In this document: piece by piece, positions 26,502 through 36,295 of the stretch
Position numbering within the stretch: position 1 is the first letter of the stretch
How the letters are laid out: each line of letters opens with the position of its first letter
From: Labrys monachus
Lineage (GTDB): Bacteria; Pseudomonadota; Alphaproteobacteria; Rhizobiales; Labraceae
Reading direction: 5' to 3'
Assembly: GCF_030814655.1 (NCBI RefSeq)
Contig: NZ_JAUSVK010000001.1
Coordinates: forward strand, 441,043 to 505,042
DNA length: 64,000 nucleotides
Translations under genes and position numbers: made by a program
The notes under the pieces: model-generated
Seen by the model: the letters and a program-made list of their open reading frames with translations, nothing else
Database searches by the model: none
Told to the model about the DNA's origin: nothing

Positions 26502-28547
26502 TCAATCCTGCAGGACCGGGGTGATGCGCCGCAGGGTGACCCGGCGGTTCTCCTGTTCCGGATCCTCGGTCGGGATCTTCAGATAGCGTTCGCCGAGCCC
26601 GGCGGTGACGAGGTTGCGGGGAGCGATCACGTAATATTGCGTCAGCGCCTGCTTCACCGCCTCGGCCCTCTTCTTCGACAGAGCGAGGTTGTAGGCGTCG
26701 TCGCCGACTGCGTCGGTATTGCCCTCGATGACGAAGACCTCGTCGGGATGGGCGGCGACGATGCGCTCGATGATGCGGCCGATGCGATCGAGATGGGAGA
26801 CTTCCTCCTCGCGGATGAAGGCCTCGTTGAAGCCGAAATGGATGGTGTCGAGCTCGACGCTCGGGATGGCCCGGCGGATGAAGGGCTGCTCCATCACCAT
26901 TTCCGGGTCCGCAAGCAGGGCGGCGCGCGGAAAGCGCCGCTGCAGCGGCTGCAGCGGCCGGGCGGCGAATTGCTGCTCGATCTGGTCGTCGCCGACTTCG
27001 GCCGCCCAGATGCTCTGGGCCCGCGGGCCGCCGCGTGGGGCGATGTCGACGTCGAGATGCAGGCGTCCGCCACTGGTCGCCCGCTGGATGCGGTTGCTGC
27101 GCTGGCCGCGGTCGTTGAGCAGGCGGCTGCGCAGCTCGTTCCGGTCCGACTGCAGATATTGCCCGAAGGCGTCGCGGTCTTCCGGGCTGTAGCGCTGGTC
27201 CGTGGCGGCATCGCGGAAGACGAGGATGCGTCGGTTGAGCTGGTCGAGGGTGAGCAGGGCCGAGGGGCGCCGGTCCGCCAGAATGGCGGGAATGTCCTGG
27301 GGCCGCGGCGAGCCGAGATGGAATTGCGGCCGGCCGAACTGCGGATCCCAGCCGGGCCGGATCGGCACGGCCTTGGCGCGTCCGTCGCCGGGCAGGGGAC
27401 CGCCGTCCTCCTCTTCGGCGACACGGCCTCTGAGGGCTTCCCTCGCCGCGTTGAGGCGCTGGATCAGGCCGCGTTCCGTCGAGGGCGACAGATTGCCCGC
27501 CGCGAGCGCGCCGCGATAGACGCCGAGCCGCTGCCGCAGGGCCTGGTCGCTCATATGGTCGAACGGTGTGCCGTCGGCCAGGAGGCCGAGCGCGCGCTGC
27601 TCGGCGGCGGGATCGGCCGCCGCCCGGCTGGAGGGCGTCTTCGGCCGGCCGTCATCGGCGCTTGCCGGCGGCGCTTCGGCCGCTGGCCGGTTGCGCGGGG
27701 GAGCGGCGGTGTCCGCGGTTCCCGCCTGCCGCCGCTGGAACTCCTGCCGGATCGATTGCATGCGCTGGTGGAGCATGTCGCGCTGCGAGGGCGACAGCGC
27801 GGGATCGGCGAGCAGCCGGCGGCTGTCGAGGAGACGCTGCCGCAGGTCGTCATCGCTCAACTGGCTGGCCGGGCGCTGGTCGCGCAGCAGCTCGGCGGCC
27901 GGGCCTCCTTCCGGGGGCCGGCCCGCGACGGACGGCGTCTGGTCCTCGCGCGGCTGTCCGGCGGAAGGCTGCTGCGGCTTGCGCGGCTTCGCCGGGGCGG
28001 CGACGTCCGGCTCCCGAGCGGGGGCGGCTTCAGGTGCCTTCGGGGCGGCCGGCCTGGCGGCCTCCTCGGCGGCGGCCGGGGCCGATTCGGCCTTTCCGCC
28101 GTCCTTGCCTCCGGCTGTCGGAGCCGGCGGCTTGGCGCCGGGCGTCGATGCCTCATGGTCGGCGGCGGACGGTTGCTGCGGCTTGCGCGGCTTCGCCGGG
28201 GCGGCGGCGTCCGGCTCCCGGGCCGGTGCGGCGTCGGGCGCTTTCGGGCCGGCCGGCCTGGCGCCGGGCGTCGACGCCTCATGATCGGCGGAAGGCGGCG
28301 GCTGCGGCGCTTTCGGCGTCTCGGCGGGGGCCGCCGGGGGGGAGGACTCCTGCTTCGATGCCGGTGGCGCGTTATCCTTCGGGTTCTGCCGGCCCTCGGT
28401 GTCGGCCTTCTTCCGCGGCTGGGGAATGGCCGGCGTTTCGACGGCGCTGGTCGGCGCCTGGGCATCCTGGGCGAGAACGAGCGCCGTGGGCGACACGGCG
28501 AGGAGCAATGTGCCGGCCACGCTGAACAAACGCTTACGAAGGGTCAA
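26502..28547 (-). CDS. OmpA-family protein with long Pro/Ala-rich linker
   Basis: A 681-residue exported protein. The signal peptide ends near TALVLAQ. Residues 30-220 are Pro/Ala/Lys-rich with two near-identical copies of a segment of about 40 residues (ADHEASTPGA, then PAREPD, then AAPAKPRKPQQPS). The middle (about 230-450) is helical with LRQRLLDSRR and LRQRLGVYRG repeats. The C-terminal 130 residues form an OmpA/MotB-like peptidoglycan-binding domain (FVIEGNTDAVGDDAYN, NRRVTLRRI). The start is TTG at 28547, supported by GGAGG 5 nt upstream. It is probably a cell-wall-spanning structural protein. Function is otherwise unknown. Confidence 0.85.
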   Translation of the reverse strand: MTLRKRLFSVAGTLLLAVSPTALVLAQDAQAPTSAVETPAIPQPRKKADTEGRQNPKDNAPPASKQESSPPAAPAETPKAPQPPPSADHEASTPGARPAGPKAPDAAPAREPDAAAPAKPRKPQQPSAADHEASTPGAKPPAPTAGGKDGGKAESAPAAAEEAARPAAPKAPEAAPAREPDVAAPAKPRKPQQPSAGQPREDQTPSVAGRPPEGGPAAELLRDQRPASQLSDDDLRQRLLDSRRLLADPALSPSQRDMLHQRMQSIRQEFQRRQAGTADTAAPPRNRPAAEAPPASADDGRPKTPSSRAAADPAAEQRALGLLADGTPFDHMSDQALRQRLGVYRGALAAGNLSPSTERGLIQRLNAAREALRGRVAEEEDGGPLPGDGRAKAVPIRPGWDPQFGRPQFHLGSPRPQDIPAILADRRPSALLTLDQLNRRILVFRDAATDQRYSPEDRDAFGQYLQSDRNELRSRLLNDRGQRSNRIQRATSGGRLHLDVDIAPRGGPRAQSIWAAEVGDDQIEQQFAARPLQPLQRRFPRAALLADPEMVMEQPFIRRAIPSVELDTIHFGFNEAFIREEEVSHLDRIGRIIERIVAAHPDEVFVIEGNTDAVGDDAYNLALSKKRAEAVKQALTQYYVIAPRNLVTAGLGERYLKIPTEDPEQENRRVTLRRITPVLQD

Positions 28548-28880
28548 TGGAGCCTCCTGGGTCTGTCGTCATCATGCGGATGCAGGCTGAACCGGAACTG
28601 AACACCCCCCCTGACACCGTGCCTCTTTCGCATCGGCGCCGTGCCCTCGCTCGGCAAGGGCGACGTCCGCCTCCCTTCGAGGGCCGGAACAACAAAACGA
28701 TGGGATTCCGCCGCGATGCGATCTGCATGCCGGGCCCGATCCCGGACGCTCGGTCCAGCCTCGCACGAGGAAGCGCGGCCCGGCCGGATCGCCGGGACCA
28801 GCCCGTAATGGCAAACCTGGACGATCGGCAGCAAACGCCGGCCGTTCCCGGGCCTCTCAGGAGGCTGGGGCGAGCGCAGG
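28548..28880. other. Gap between OmpA-like gene and autotransporter 2
   Basis: 333 bp with no convincing gene on either strand. A small GCCTC/GAGGC stem lies just past the autotransporter stop. The OmpA-gene ribosome site AGGAGG occupies its left end, and the OmpA promoter is presumably inside. Confidence 0.4.
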
Positions 28881-31781
28881 CTAGAAGGCGAGGCTGCCGG
28901 TCAGCCGCAGATCGCCGCTGGTCTCGCCGGTATCCCGCCGGAGGCCGCCGGTGAGGCTGATCATGGCGTTGTGGGCCTGATTGGTGAGGGAGACGCCCAG
29001 GCTGGCACGCCCGAACAGGCCATCGGCATCTTCCCGGTAGGTGCCGGTGTCGGAAATGGTGACGCCGTCTCCCGAGACGGCCCTGCCGCCGGCCGTGACG
29101 CCGCCGAAAAGCCTGACCTCGCCGAACGACATCGCAATCGGCTGGGCGACCGCCAGGCCGGCTTCTGCCGTCACGGCATCGCTGCCGGCGAAATCGACAC
29201 CGAGGCCCTGCATGGAGAAACTGCCGAATTCCGTGCGGCTGGCGGAGACCGCCACGGTCGGCGTGATTTCGAGGCCCCAGCCGATGAGCCGGCGGCCGGC
29301 GGTGAGCTTGCCTCCGAAGCTGTTGCCCTGCGTGCTCGCGGCGACGCCGGCGAGATCGAGATCCGTATTCAATCCCTGCCAGCCGGCATTGAGATCGACG
29401 AAGCCGCCATTGTCGAACGCCAGCCCGGCATAACCGGTGATGCCGGGGCCGGACAGCGTCGCCCGGGTGCCGGACGCATTGAAATCCAGGCGGCTGACGC
29501 CGTAGCTGGCGGCGAGACCGAGAAGGAGACGCCCGCCCGTGTCGAGCGCGAAGCTGCCGTCGATGCCGCTGGCGAACTGACCGGCGTGGCGGTCATAGCC
29601 GTTGCCGTTCCCGGTCTCGCCGAGGGCCCGGGCCCAGACGCCGTAGCGCGGAGCGTCGGTCTTCGCCGTGGCGAGGGCGGATGAGATCGGGTTCGACGGC
29701 TCTTCGGCAAAGGCATAGGGTTTGGTCTCGGGCTCGGGCTCGCTCCACAGGCCGTTCCTGAGCTGCGCGAGCCGGTCCTCGCCGGCATCGAAGAGGGCTT
29801 CGAGCTGTCCGCGCCCGGCACGGGGCAGCCTCGCGAGGCTGCGGCCGGCGGGCGCCGTGCTGTAGTCGAGCGACCAGCTGCGGTCTCCCTCCGAATAGGC
29901 CAGCCCCATGGTGATCAGCCCGTAGGACTGGCGCATGGTGAAGCTCGATTCACCCAGGGCGGCGGTGCCGTCGACCTTGATCACCGTCCCGCGCGGGAGC
30001 GCATCCCAGCGGATGCCGGCGAGGCTCTGGGGATCGTCGAGCACCGCCCTGGTCGTGCCGGTCACGTTGCCGGCGATCTCCAGCACCGGCGTGCCGGCCG
30101 AGGTTCCGACCGAAGCGAGATCGAAAGCGAGCGTCGAGCCGGTTCCGGCTGCATAATTGCCGCTCAGCAGCAGCCGGCCCGGCGTTGCTGCGAGGCTGCC
30201 GACCCTGAGCACGCCCTGGTTGAGAACGTCGCCGGCAAGGGCGCTGGTGCCGAGCGCCCACACGGTTCCGGTGTTGTCGATCGTGGCGCCGTCGACGCCG
30301 GATGCGAAGCCGGAACTGCCGCTGAAGGCCCACAGGCCGGAATTGGCGATGCTGCCGGTCCCCGTCATATCCCCGACCGCATCGGGCGCGACGGTGATGT
30401 TGCCCAGGATGGTGCCGGCATTGACGATGCTCAGTGTGGCCGCATCGGCGGCGATCGAGACGGCCCTACCGGTCACGGCGGTGGCGAACAGCGCCTGCTC
30501 GGGCGTCGACAGCCCCGCCAGATTGCCTGCCGTCGGCACCGTCGCCAGGGTCGTGCTGGCGACGATGGTTCCGCCCTGCGCATTCTCGACGTCGACCTGC
30601 GTCAGGCCGGTGCCGGAAAGCACGACGACCCCTCCCGCCCCGTCCGAACCAACCCAGCCGCTGTTGTCGACCGTGATGCTCCCGTCCGCCGTCTCGGCGC
30701 GGATGCCGGCATCGGCCGCGGTGACCTTGCCGGCATTGATGATGTCGACGGATCCGCTGACGCCGTGCCCGTAGAGCCCGTCGGAATAGCCGGCGGTGAC
30801 CGTCGCGCCGGCGTGGTTGTCGATGGTCACGTTGCCCGCGACCTGGGAAAAGCCTTCGATGCCGTAATAGGACGCGCTGGTCGACGGCTGATCCGGAATA
30901 TAGGCGGAACTCACGGTGCCGTAATTGTCGACGGTGACGGCCGCGGAGCCCCAGGCGACGATCGCGGGGCCGTTGTCGGCGGTGATCGATCCGAGATTGC
31001 GGACTACGGCGTCGCCATTGGCCGCCCAGGCCACCACCGCCTGGTGGTTGCGGCTGACGATGGTCGCGCCGGCGCCGTTGATCACCGTGGCCGTGCCGAA
31101 ATAGTCGATGGCCCGGGCGCCGGCGAGGAAGGCGTCGACCTTCCCCTCATTGTCGATGGTGACGGCGACCTCGGTCGACGATGCGTAGCCGCCATCGGCA
31201 TAGATGCCGCGTCCGTAGGTGCTGGTGATGGCGCCGTAATTGGTGATGGAGACGCTGCTGCCCTCGCCATGGGCGGAGCCGTCGATGCCCTCGGTTCCGG
31301 CCTCCGACGAATGGTTGGTGAAGGCATCGTCCTGGCCGGCATTGATCGTGGCATAATTGGTGATGACGATGCTGCCGTTTTGATTGACCCAGCCGACCAG
31401 GCCCTTGCCCGCCGAATTGATCGTCAGGTCGGAGCCGGTCGTGATGGTGATGTTGCCGTCCTCGGTCCGTGCCAGCACGCCATTGGCGCCGGTCGTCGTC
31501 ACGCTGGTGCTGCCGTCGACGGTGAGCGAAATATCGACGGCGCCGACCAACGCTCCGCGCAGCGAGATCGCGCCATAGTCGGCAAGAGCGGTGCTGACAT
31601 CCATATCGGTGACGGTAAGGCTCCCGGTGCCGGAATCGACCCAGGCCGCGACACCGCTGCCGTCGCACTGGGTGACCGTGACCGCCCCGGTCGTGACGCA
31701 GCCGGCGAATGCCGGAAGAGGTCCGGCGCCAGCCGCGACGGACAAGGTCAGGCCGAGGCCCCCCACAAAACGCTTCACCAT
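28881..31781 (-). CDS. Autotransporter 2 (beta-helix passenger, C-terminal barrel)
   Basis: A 966-residue autotransporter. The signal peptide is MVKRFVGGLGLTLSVAAGAG, cleaved near PAFAG. Residues 30-600 are repetitive beta-helix strands of the form VTIDNxG and NYGxI with a few cysteines only at the start (CVTTGAVTVTQCDG). The last 280 residues form a barrel beginning near APRYGVWARALGE and ending in LTGSLAF, with the terminal Phe expected for BAM recognition. The ATG at 31781 has GGGGGA 5 nt upstream; longer starts are ignored. The passenger has no recognised catalytic domain, so an adhesin or surface-layer role is inferred. Confidence 0.87.
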   Translation of the reverse strand: MVKRFVGGLGLTLSVAAGAGPLPAFAGCVTTGAVTVTQCDGSGVAAWVDSGTGSLTVTDMDVSTALADYGAISLRGALVGAVDISLTVDGSTSVTTTGANGVLARTEDGNITITTGSDLTINSAGKGLVGWVNQNGSIVITNYATINAGQDDAFTNHSSEAGTEGIDGSAHGEGSSVSITNYGAITSTYGRGIYADGGYASSTEVAVTIDNEGKVDAFLAGARAIDYFGTATVINGAGATIVSRNHQAVVAWAANGDAVVRNLGSITADNGPAIVAWGSAAVTVDNYGTVSSAYIPDQPSTSASYYGIEGFSQVAGNVTIDNHAGATVTAGYSDGLYGHGVSGSVDIINAGKVTAADAGIRAETADGSITVDNSGWVGSDGAGGVVVLSGTGLTQVDVENAQGGTIVASTTLATVPTAGNLAGLSTPEQALFATAVTGRAVSIAADAATLSIVNAGTILGNITVAPDAVGDMTGTGSIANSGLWAFSGSSGFASGVDGATIDNTGTVWALGTSALAGDVLNQGVLRVGSLAATPGRLLLSGNYAAGTGSTLAFDLASVGTSAGTPVLEIAGNVTGTTRAVLDDPQSLAGIRWDALPRGTVIKVDGTAALGESSFTMRQSYGLITMGLAYSEGDRSWSLDYSTAPAGRSLARLPRAGRGQLEALFDAGEDRLAQLRNGLWSEPEPETKPYAFAEEPSNPISSALATAKTDAPRYGVWARALGETGNGNGYDRHAGQFASGIDGSFALDTGGRLLLGLAASYGVSRLDFNASGTRATLSGPGITGYAGLAFDNGGFVDLNAGWQGLNTDLDLAGVAASTQGNSFGGKLTAGRRLIGWGLEITPTVAVSASRTEFGSFSMQGLGVDFAGSDAVTAEAGLAVAQPIAMSFGEVRLFGGVTAGGRAVSGDGVTISDTGTYREDADGLFGRASLGVSLTNQAHNAMISLTGGLRRDTGETSGDLRLTGSLAF

Positions 31782-32023
31782 GCAATCCCCCAGCACCGGT
31801 TCCACGCGGTGCACCCCATAACCCACGTAATTTGATACCGCTTCATCGATCGAAAACAAGCCCTCCACGTGCCGAATCCACAAAAGCAGGATGTTGAATC
31901 CGGGGAGGGTAAACGAGGTTGCGTCGGACGGACCGGAGCATGCCGCCAGGCGAATCTACATAACCTGTTGTTTTAATTGATTTTGTTAATCGAGAAGCCG
32001 ATCGGCTGTCCTGGGAAAATGTT

Positions 32024-32452
32024 CTAGCGATCGATACGCGTCGACAGGATGAGGGCGGTCGAGGTCCGTTCCACGCCCTCCAGCGCGCCGATACGGTCCG
32101 CCAGCTCGTCGAGCTCGCCGACCGAGCCAGCCTCGATGACGGCGATCATGTCGACGTTCCCGCTGACGGAATGCAGGGTGCGGACGGCCGCGATGCCGCG
32201 CAGGCCCGCCTCCACCCGCTTGATCAGCCTCGGCACGATGGTGAGCTGGACATGGGCGCGCAGCAGCGAGCGGGTGTGCTCGTCGGACAGGCGGAGCGTG
32301 TAGCCGGTGATGACGCCGCGGTGTTCCAGCCTTTCGAGCCGGCTCTGCACGGTGGTGCGCGACACGCCGAGGCGCCGCGCGATCTCGGCCGTCGAGGCAC
32401 GCGCATTCTCCCGGAGCACAGCGATCAGGGCGTTATCGGCATCGGTCGGCAT
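32024..32452 (-). CDS. Lrp/AsnC-family transcriptional regulator
   Basis: A 142-residue regulator with an N-terminal winged helix-turn-helix (STAEIARRLGVSRTTVQSRL) and a C-terminal RAM/ACT-like effector domain (VSGNVDMIAVIEAGS). It is divergent from a lysine-dehydrogenase-like gene across 123 bp, the classic layout of an amino-acid-responsive regulator beside its target. The probable ligand is lysine or a related amino acid. This is inferred from context only. Confidence 0.92.
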   Translation of the reverse strand: MPTDADNALIAVLRENARASTAEIARRLGVSRTTVQSRLERLEHRGVITGYTLRLSDEHTRSLLRAHVQLTIVPRLIKRVEAGLRGIAAVRTLHSVSGNVDMIAVIEAGSVGELDELADRIGALEGVERTSTALILSTRIDR

Positions 32453-32468
32453 TATGCCAGACTAGCAC

Positions 32469-32483
32469 CTTCATATGACGAAG
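32469..32483. promoter_or_regulatory. Candidate Lrp-type operator in the divergent promoter
   Basis: CTTCATATGACGAAG has CTTC/GAAG arms around a CATATG core and lies just upstream of the Lrp/AsnC gene in the 123-bp divergent region. The arms are short, so this is suggestive only. Confidence 0.3.
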
Positions 32484-32575
32484 AACAGCTCGGCATTTCG
32501 TCGATCCGGCAGCTTCGTTCCGACGAGACGACGGCATAGGCTGCGACGGACATCATCCATTCAGGAGGGGCTCCC

Positions 32576-33697
32576 ATGAAGAGAATCATTGTCGCCGGAG
32601 CGGGAAAGATCGGCAGCGCTGTCGCCGACATGCTCGCAGCCAGCGGCGACTACGCCGTCGTGCTCGCCGACCGCTCCGGCGGCCAGCTCGCCGCCGCGGG
32701 CGTGTCCGGCGCGGTCGAGCGGCGCGAACTCGATGTCCGGGACGGCGCTGCGCTCGACCTTATCCTCGCCGGCGCCTATGCCGTGCTGAGCGCGGCGCCG
32801 TTCCATCTCACTATAGGGATCGCGGAGGCCGCCGCCCGCGCCGGCGTGCACTATCTCGACCTGACGGAAGACGTGGCGAGCACGCGCCGGGTCCGCGACC
32901 TCGCGGAGACGGCGAACAGCGCCTTCATCCCGCAATGCGGCCTCGCGCCGGGCTTCATCTCGATCGTCGCCCACGACATCGCGTCGCGCTTCGACACGCT
33001 GGACAGCGTCCGCATGCGCGTGGGAGCGCTGCCGCAATATCCCTCCAATGCGCTCAACTACAATCTGACCTGGAGCACGGACGGCGTCATCAACGAATAT
33101 TGCGAGCCCTGCGAGGCGATCGTCGACGGCCACCGCGTCGAGGTCCCGGCCATGGAGGAGCGCGAGGAATTCTCGCTCGACGGGGTGACCTACGAAGCGT
33201 TCAACACCTCAGGGGGGCTCGGCAGCCTGTGCGAGACCTATCTTGGCCGGGTCCGCACCCTGAACTACCGCACGATACGCTATCCCGGCCATGCGGCGAT
33301 CATGAAGGCATTGCTCAACGACCTCGGCCTGCGCCACCGGCGGGACGTCCTCAAGGACATCCTGGAGAACGCGCTGCCGGCCACGGTGCAGGACGTCGTC
33401 GTGATCTTCGTGACCGTCAGCGGCAGGCGGCAGGGCCGCCTGGTACAGGACAGCTACGCCAGCAAGATCTACAGCCGGCGCGTCGGCGCCCGCCTGTACA
33501 GCGCGATCCAGGTGACGACGGCCTCGGCCGCTTGCGCGGTGCTGGATATGCTCGCCGCGGGGCAACTGCCGGCCCTCGGCTTCATCCGGCAGGAGGATAT
33601 TCCGCTCGAGGCCTTCCTCGCCAACCGCTTCGGCGCCGCCTATGCGCAGGGCGAGGAGGAGGCGCTGCGTCAGCGGGGGCGTCTGGCCCATAGCTGA
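32576..33697 (+). CDS. Saccharopine-dehydrogenase-family protein, probable lysine 6-dehydrogenase
   Basis: A 373-residue NAD(P)-dependent enzyme. The Rossmann motif IIVAGAGKIGSAVADML opens the protein and HYLDLTEDVASTRR plus PQCGLAPGFISI are typical of the saccharopine dehydrogenase/lysine dehydrogenase family. Length equals bacterial lysine 6-dehydrogenases, which oxidise lysine to an aldehyde that cyclises to piperideine-6-carboxylate. AGGAGGGG lies 6-7 nt before the ATG. The divergent Lrp-type regulator supports amino-acid catabolism. Carboxynorspermidine dehydrogenase is a related alternative. Confidence 0.78.
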   Translation: MKRIIVAGAGKIGSAVADMLAASGDYAVVLADRSGGQLAAAGVSGAVERRELDVRDGAALDLILAGAYAVLSAAPFHLTIGIAEAAARAGVHYLDLTEDVASTRRVRDLAETANSAFIPQCGLAPGFISIVAHDIASRFDTLDSVRMRVGALPQYPSNALNYNLTWSTDGVINEYCEPCEAIVDGHRVEVPAMEEREEFSLDGVTYEAFNTSGGLGSLCETYLGRVRTLNYRTIRYPGHAAIMKALLNDLGLRHRRDVLKDILENALPATVQDVVVIFVTVSGRRQGRLVQDSYASKIYSRRVGARLYSAIQVTTASAACAVLDMLAAGQLPALGFIRQEDIPLEAFLANRFGAAYAQGEEEALRQRGRLAHS

Positions 33698-33720
33698 CGG
33701 CCCGCGCGTGCCGCGTTTCG

Positions 33721-33749
33721 GGAGCGCCGGCGGCAGGGGCCGGCGCTCC
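33721..33749. terminator. Convergent hairpin between lysine-dehydrogenase-like and transglycosylase genes
   Basis: GGAGCGCCGGC pairs with GCCGGCGCTCC over 11 bp with a 7-base loop. It lies between two convergent stops 58 bp apart and could act for both strands. No T-tract. Confidence 0.65.
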
Positions 33750-33755
33750 GGAACG

Positions 33756-34592
33756 TCACGATTTGAGCTTCTGCGCGAAGAGGACGATCGCCCTCTGGTA
33801 GTTGGCCGACCTGTTCCAGTCGTTCAGCACGGAGAAATTGCCGCTGCCGGGCTCATAGCTTCCCCCGGCGGACCAGCCATGCTGCTTGAGCAGGTTGGCG
33901 GTCGAGGCCAGCACGTCGGCCGGGGAGCGGATCAGGTCGCGCCGGCCGTTGCCGTCCATGTCGACGGCGTATTTGAGGTAGTTGGAGCACAGGAACTGGG
34001 TCTGCCCGATCTCGCCGGCCCAGGCGCCGATCATGGCGCCCGCCGACTCGTCCCCGCGCTGGACGATGCGGAGCGCAGACATCAGCTCGTTGCGGAAGAA
34101 GTCGGACCGGCGGCAGTCATAGGCGAGCGTGGCGAGGGAGCGGAACACCGGCATGCGGCCGGAGACGACGCCGTAGTCGGTCTCCATGCCCCAGATCGCG
34201 ACCAGGATCTCGGGCGGCACGCCGAAGCGGCTCTCGATGCTGGCGAGCATGCCGGCATGGGAGCGCATCAGCGCACGGCCCTTGTTGACGCGGCCGGCGG
34301 TGACGCGCCCGGCGGCGAATTGCTCGAAAGTGCCCCCGAAGGTCTTGTGCTGGGTGCGGTCCAGCCGGATCACCGTCGTGTTGTAGGTCACGCCGTCGAG
34401 CGCCGCGGCGACGACGCCGGGCGAAACGCCCTCGCTGACCGCTTCCTGCCTGAACGAGGCGAGCCAGGCGGGAAAGCCGGCCGCATCATTGCCGCACTGG
34501 GCCGCACGCGCCGCAACGGTGGCGGACAGGCCGAACGCGGCGAAGGCCATGACGGCGAACAGGACATGAAGGAGTTTGGAACGCGGGTGCAT
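33756..34592 (-). CDS. Lytic murein transglycosylase, MltB-like
   Basis: A 278-residue periplasmic enzyme that cleaves the glycan strand of peptidoglycan non-hydrolytically. The signal peptide (LLHVLFAVMAFAAFGLSATV) is cleaved near ARAAQ. The catalytic glutamate is in AIWGMETDYG and the GEIGQTQFLCSNYLKYAVD segment is characteristic of the MltB/SltB superfamily. There is no C-terminal peptidoglycan-binding domain. The ATG at 34592 is chosen because longer frames run into the upstream gap. It is transcribed after the MFS gene with a 125-bp gap. Confidence 0.88.
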   Translation of the reverse strand: MHPRSKLLHVLFAVMAFAAFGLSATVAARAAQCGNDAAGFPAWLASFRQEAVSEGVSPGVVAAALDGVTYNTTVIRLDRTQHKTFGGTFEQFAAGRVTAGRVNKGRALMRSHAGMLASIESRFGVPPEILVAIWGMETDYGVVSGRMPVFRSLATLAYDCRRSDFFRNELMSALRIVQRGDESAGAMIGAWAGEIGQTQFLCSNYLKYAVDMDGNGRRDLIRSPADVLASTANLLKQHGWSAGGSYEPGSGNFSVLNDWNRSANYQRAIVLFAQKLKS

Positions 34593-34673
34593 GGGGATCT
34601 CTTGCGTGAACCGAGGGAGGGCGGGGAGAGGCAGGGCCTGTCGTCGGTAACGTATAAGTTGTTGCGGATCGGT

Positions 34674-34692
34674 ATACATCCTATGGTTGTAT
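34674..34692. promoter_or_regulatory. Palindrome, candidate GntR-type operator
   Basis: ATACATCCTATGGTTGTAT is a near-perfect palindrome (ATACA/TGTAT arms, CC/GG inner pair). It lies between the MFS stop and the transglycosylase start, 80 bp upstream of the latter. Size and symmetry resemble GntR/FCD operators, but no GntR gene is nearby. Confidence 0.35.
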
Positions 34693-34717
34693 CCGGACGC
34701 TCGATCCGATCGAAGGG

Positions 34718-36010
34718 CTAGAGCGCGGCCATGGCCGAAACCCGGCGCGCCATGCTCGTGCGGTAGATCACGAAGGTCGCGATCAGGCTGCATGCCGCCG
34801 CCAGCGACAGCCAGATGCCCGGCGCGGCATTGTCGTCCAGCGCCCTGATCAGCCAGGTCGAGATCGCGAGGGAAAAGCCGCCGACGGTCGTCGCCAGGCT
34901 GTAGGCCAGCGAAAAGCCGGAGGTCCTCACGCTGGCCGGCACGATCTCGGTGAGGGCGACGACCATGGCGCCGTTATAGCTGCCATAGAGGAAGGAGAAC
35001 CACAGCTCGACCTCCAGCATCTTCGCCAAGCTCGGCGCCGCCGCCAGCCAGGACAGCGCCGGATAGGCGGTCACCAGCATGAGCAGCGAGAACAGCGCCA
35101 GGATCGGAAAGCGGCCGATGCGGTCGGACAGGGCGCCCATCAGCGGCAGCCAGACGAAGTTCGAGACGCCGACGCACACGGCCACCACGAGGCTGTCCGT
35201 GCCCGACAATTTCAGCACGGATTTGCCGAATGTCGGCGTGTACACCGTGATGAGGTAGAAGGAGACGGTCGTCATCAGCACCAGCATGACGCCGAGCATC
35301 ACGATCTGCCAGTTCTCCGCCAGCGACCGGACGGCTTCGCCGAGCGTCGGCCGGTGGGTGCGCGCTTCGAAGGCGGCCGTCTCCTCCAGGCTCCTGCGCA
35401 GGAAGAACAGCAGCGGCACGATGAGGCAGCCGATGAAGAAGGGGATGCGCCAGGCCCATGCCGTGACGGTTTCGGGGAGGAACAGCCGGCCGATGCCGAA
35501 GCCGAGCAGGGCGGCGACCACCACCGCCACCTGCTGGCTCGCCGATTGCCAGGACACGTAGAAGCCCTTGCGGCCCGGGGTCGACATTTCCGCGAGATAG
35601 ACGGAGACGCCGCCGAGTTCGACGCCGGCGGAAAAGCCCTGGAGCAGCCGGCCGAGCAGCACCAGGAGAGGGGCCAGCAGCCCGATCGTCGCATAGCCCG
35701 GCACGAAGGCGACCAGGACCGTGCCCATGGCCATGATAGCGAGCGTGACGATCAGCCCCCGGCGGCGGCCGAGGCGGTCGATATAGGCGCCGAGGAACAG
35801 GGCGCCGAGCGGGCGCATCAGGAAACCGGCGCCGAAGGTCATGAAGGTCTGGAGGAGGGAGGTCGTCTCGTTCTCGGAGGGGAAGAAGGCGTGGGAGACC
35901 TGGGTCGCATAGATGCCGAACAGGAAGAAGTCGAACATCTCGAGAAAATTGCCGCCGGTGACGCGGAGCACCGTCCCCATTGTCGATCGCTGCGCCGCGG
36001 CGGCTGCCAT
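34718..36010 (-). CDS. MFS transporter, citrate/tricarballylate:proton symporter type
   Basis: A 430-residue inner-membrane symporter of the metabolite:H+ (MHS) family with 12 predicted TM helices. The start region [18 protein letters not shown] and [20 protein letters not shown] closely match the TcuC/CitA group, and the loop DRLGRRRG is the MFS signature. Expected substrates are citrate, tricarballylate or a related tricarboxylate. AAGGAAGG precedes the ATG. It is divergent from sthA across 285 bp. The subgroup call rests on remembered motifs, not alignment. Confidence 0.85.
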   Translation of the reverse strand: MAAAAAQRSTMGTVLRVTGGNFLEMFDFFLFGIYATQVSHAFFPSENETTSLLQTFMTFGAGFLMRPLGALFLGAYIDRLGRRRGLIVTLAIMAMGTVLVAFVPGYATIGLLAPLLVLLGRLLQGFSAGVELGGVSVYLAEMSTPGRKGFYVSWQSASQQVAVVVAALLGFGIGRLFLPETVTAWAWRIPFFIGCLIVPLLFFLRRSLEETAAFEARTHRPTLGEAVRSLAENWQIVMLGVMLVLMTTVSFYLITVYTPTFGKSVLKLSGTDSLVVAVCVGVSNFVWLPLMGALSDRIGRFPILALFSLLMLVTAYPALSWLAAAPSLAKMLEVELWFSFLYGSYNGAMVVALTEIVPASVRTSGFSLAYSLATTVGGFSLAISTWLIRALDDNAAPGIWLSLAAACSLIATFVIYRTSMARRVSAMAAL

Positions 36011-36295
36011 GTTCCTGCCTTCCTTGCCGCTCTCGCGAGGGCCCTGCCGGGATACCGGCCGTTATCTAGGAACAATGCCGTAGCGTGAACAAGTGAAAAT
36101 TCGCCGGTCCGGCCGGCAGCGCCCGACTTCGGGCCGGCGTAACCTGCGCCCGACCGATCTTCCTGACGGGTTCGTGACATTGTTTCGCCCTCCGCGACCC
36201 TTGGCAGGAGGAGGGCGGATATGCTTCATGCCGTGGTGCAGCATGGCGCCGGTCCGGCGCGCCGCGCCCCACGTTCCACCTCGCGCGAGGCTTCA

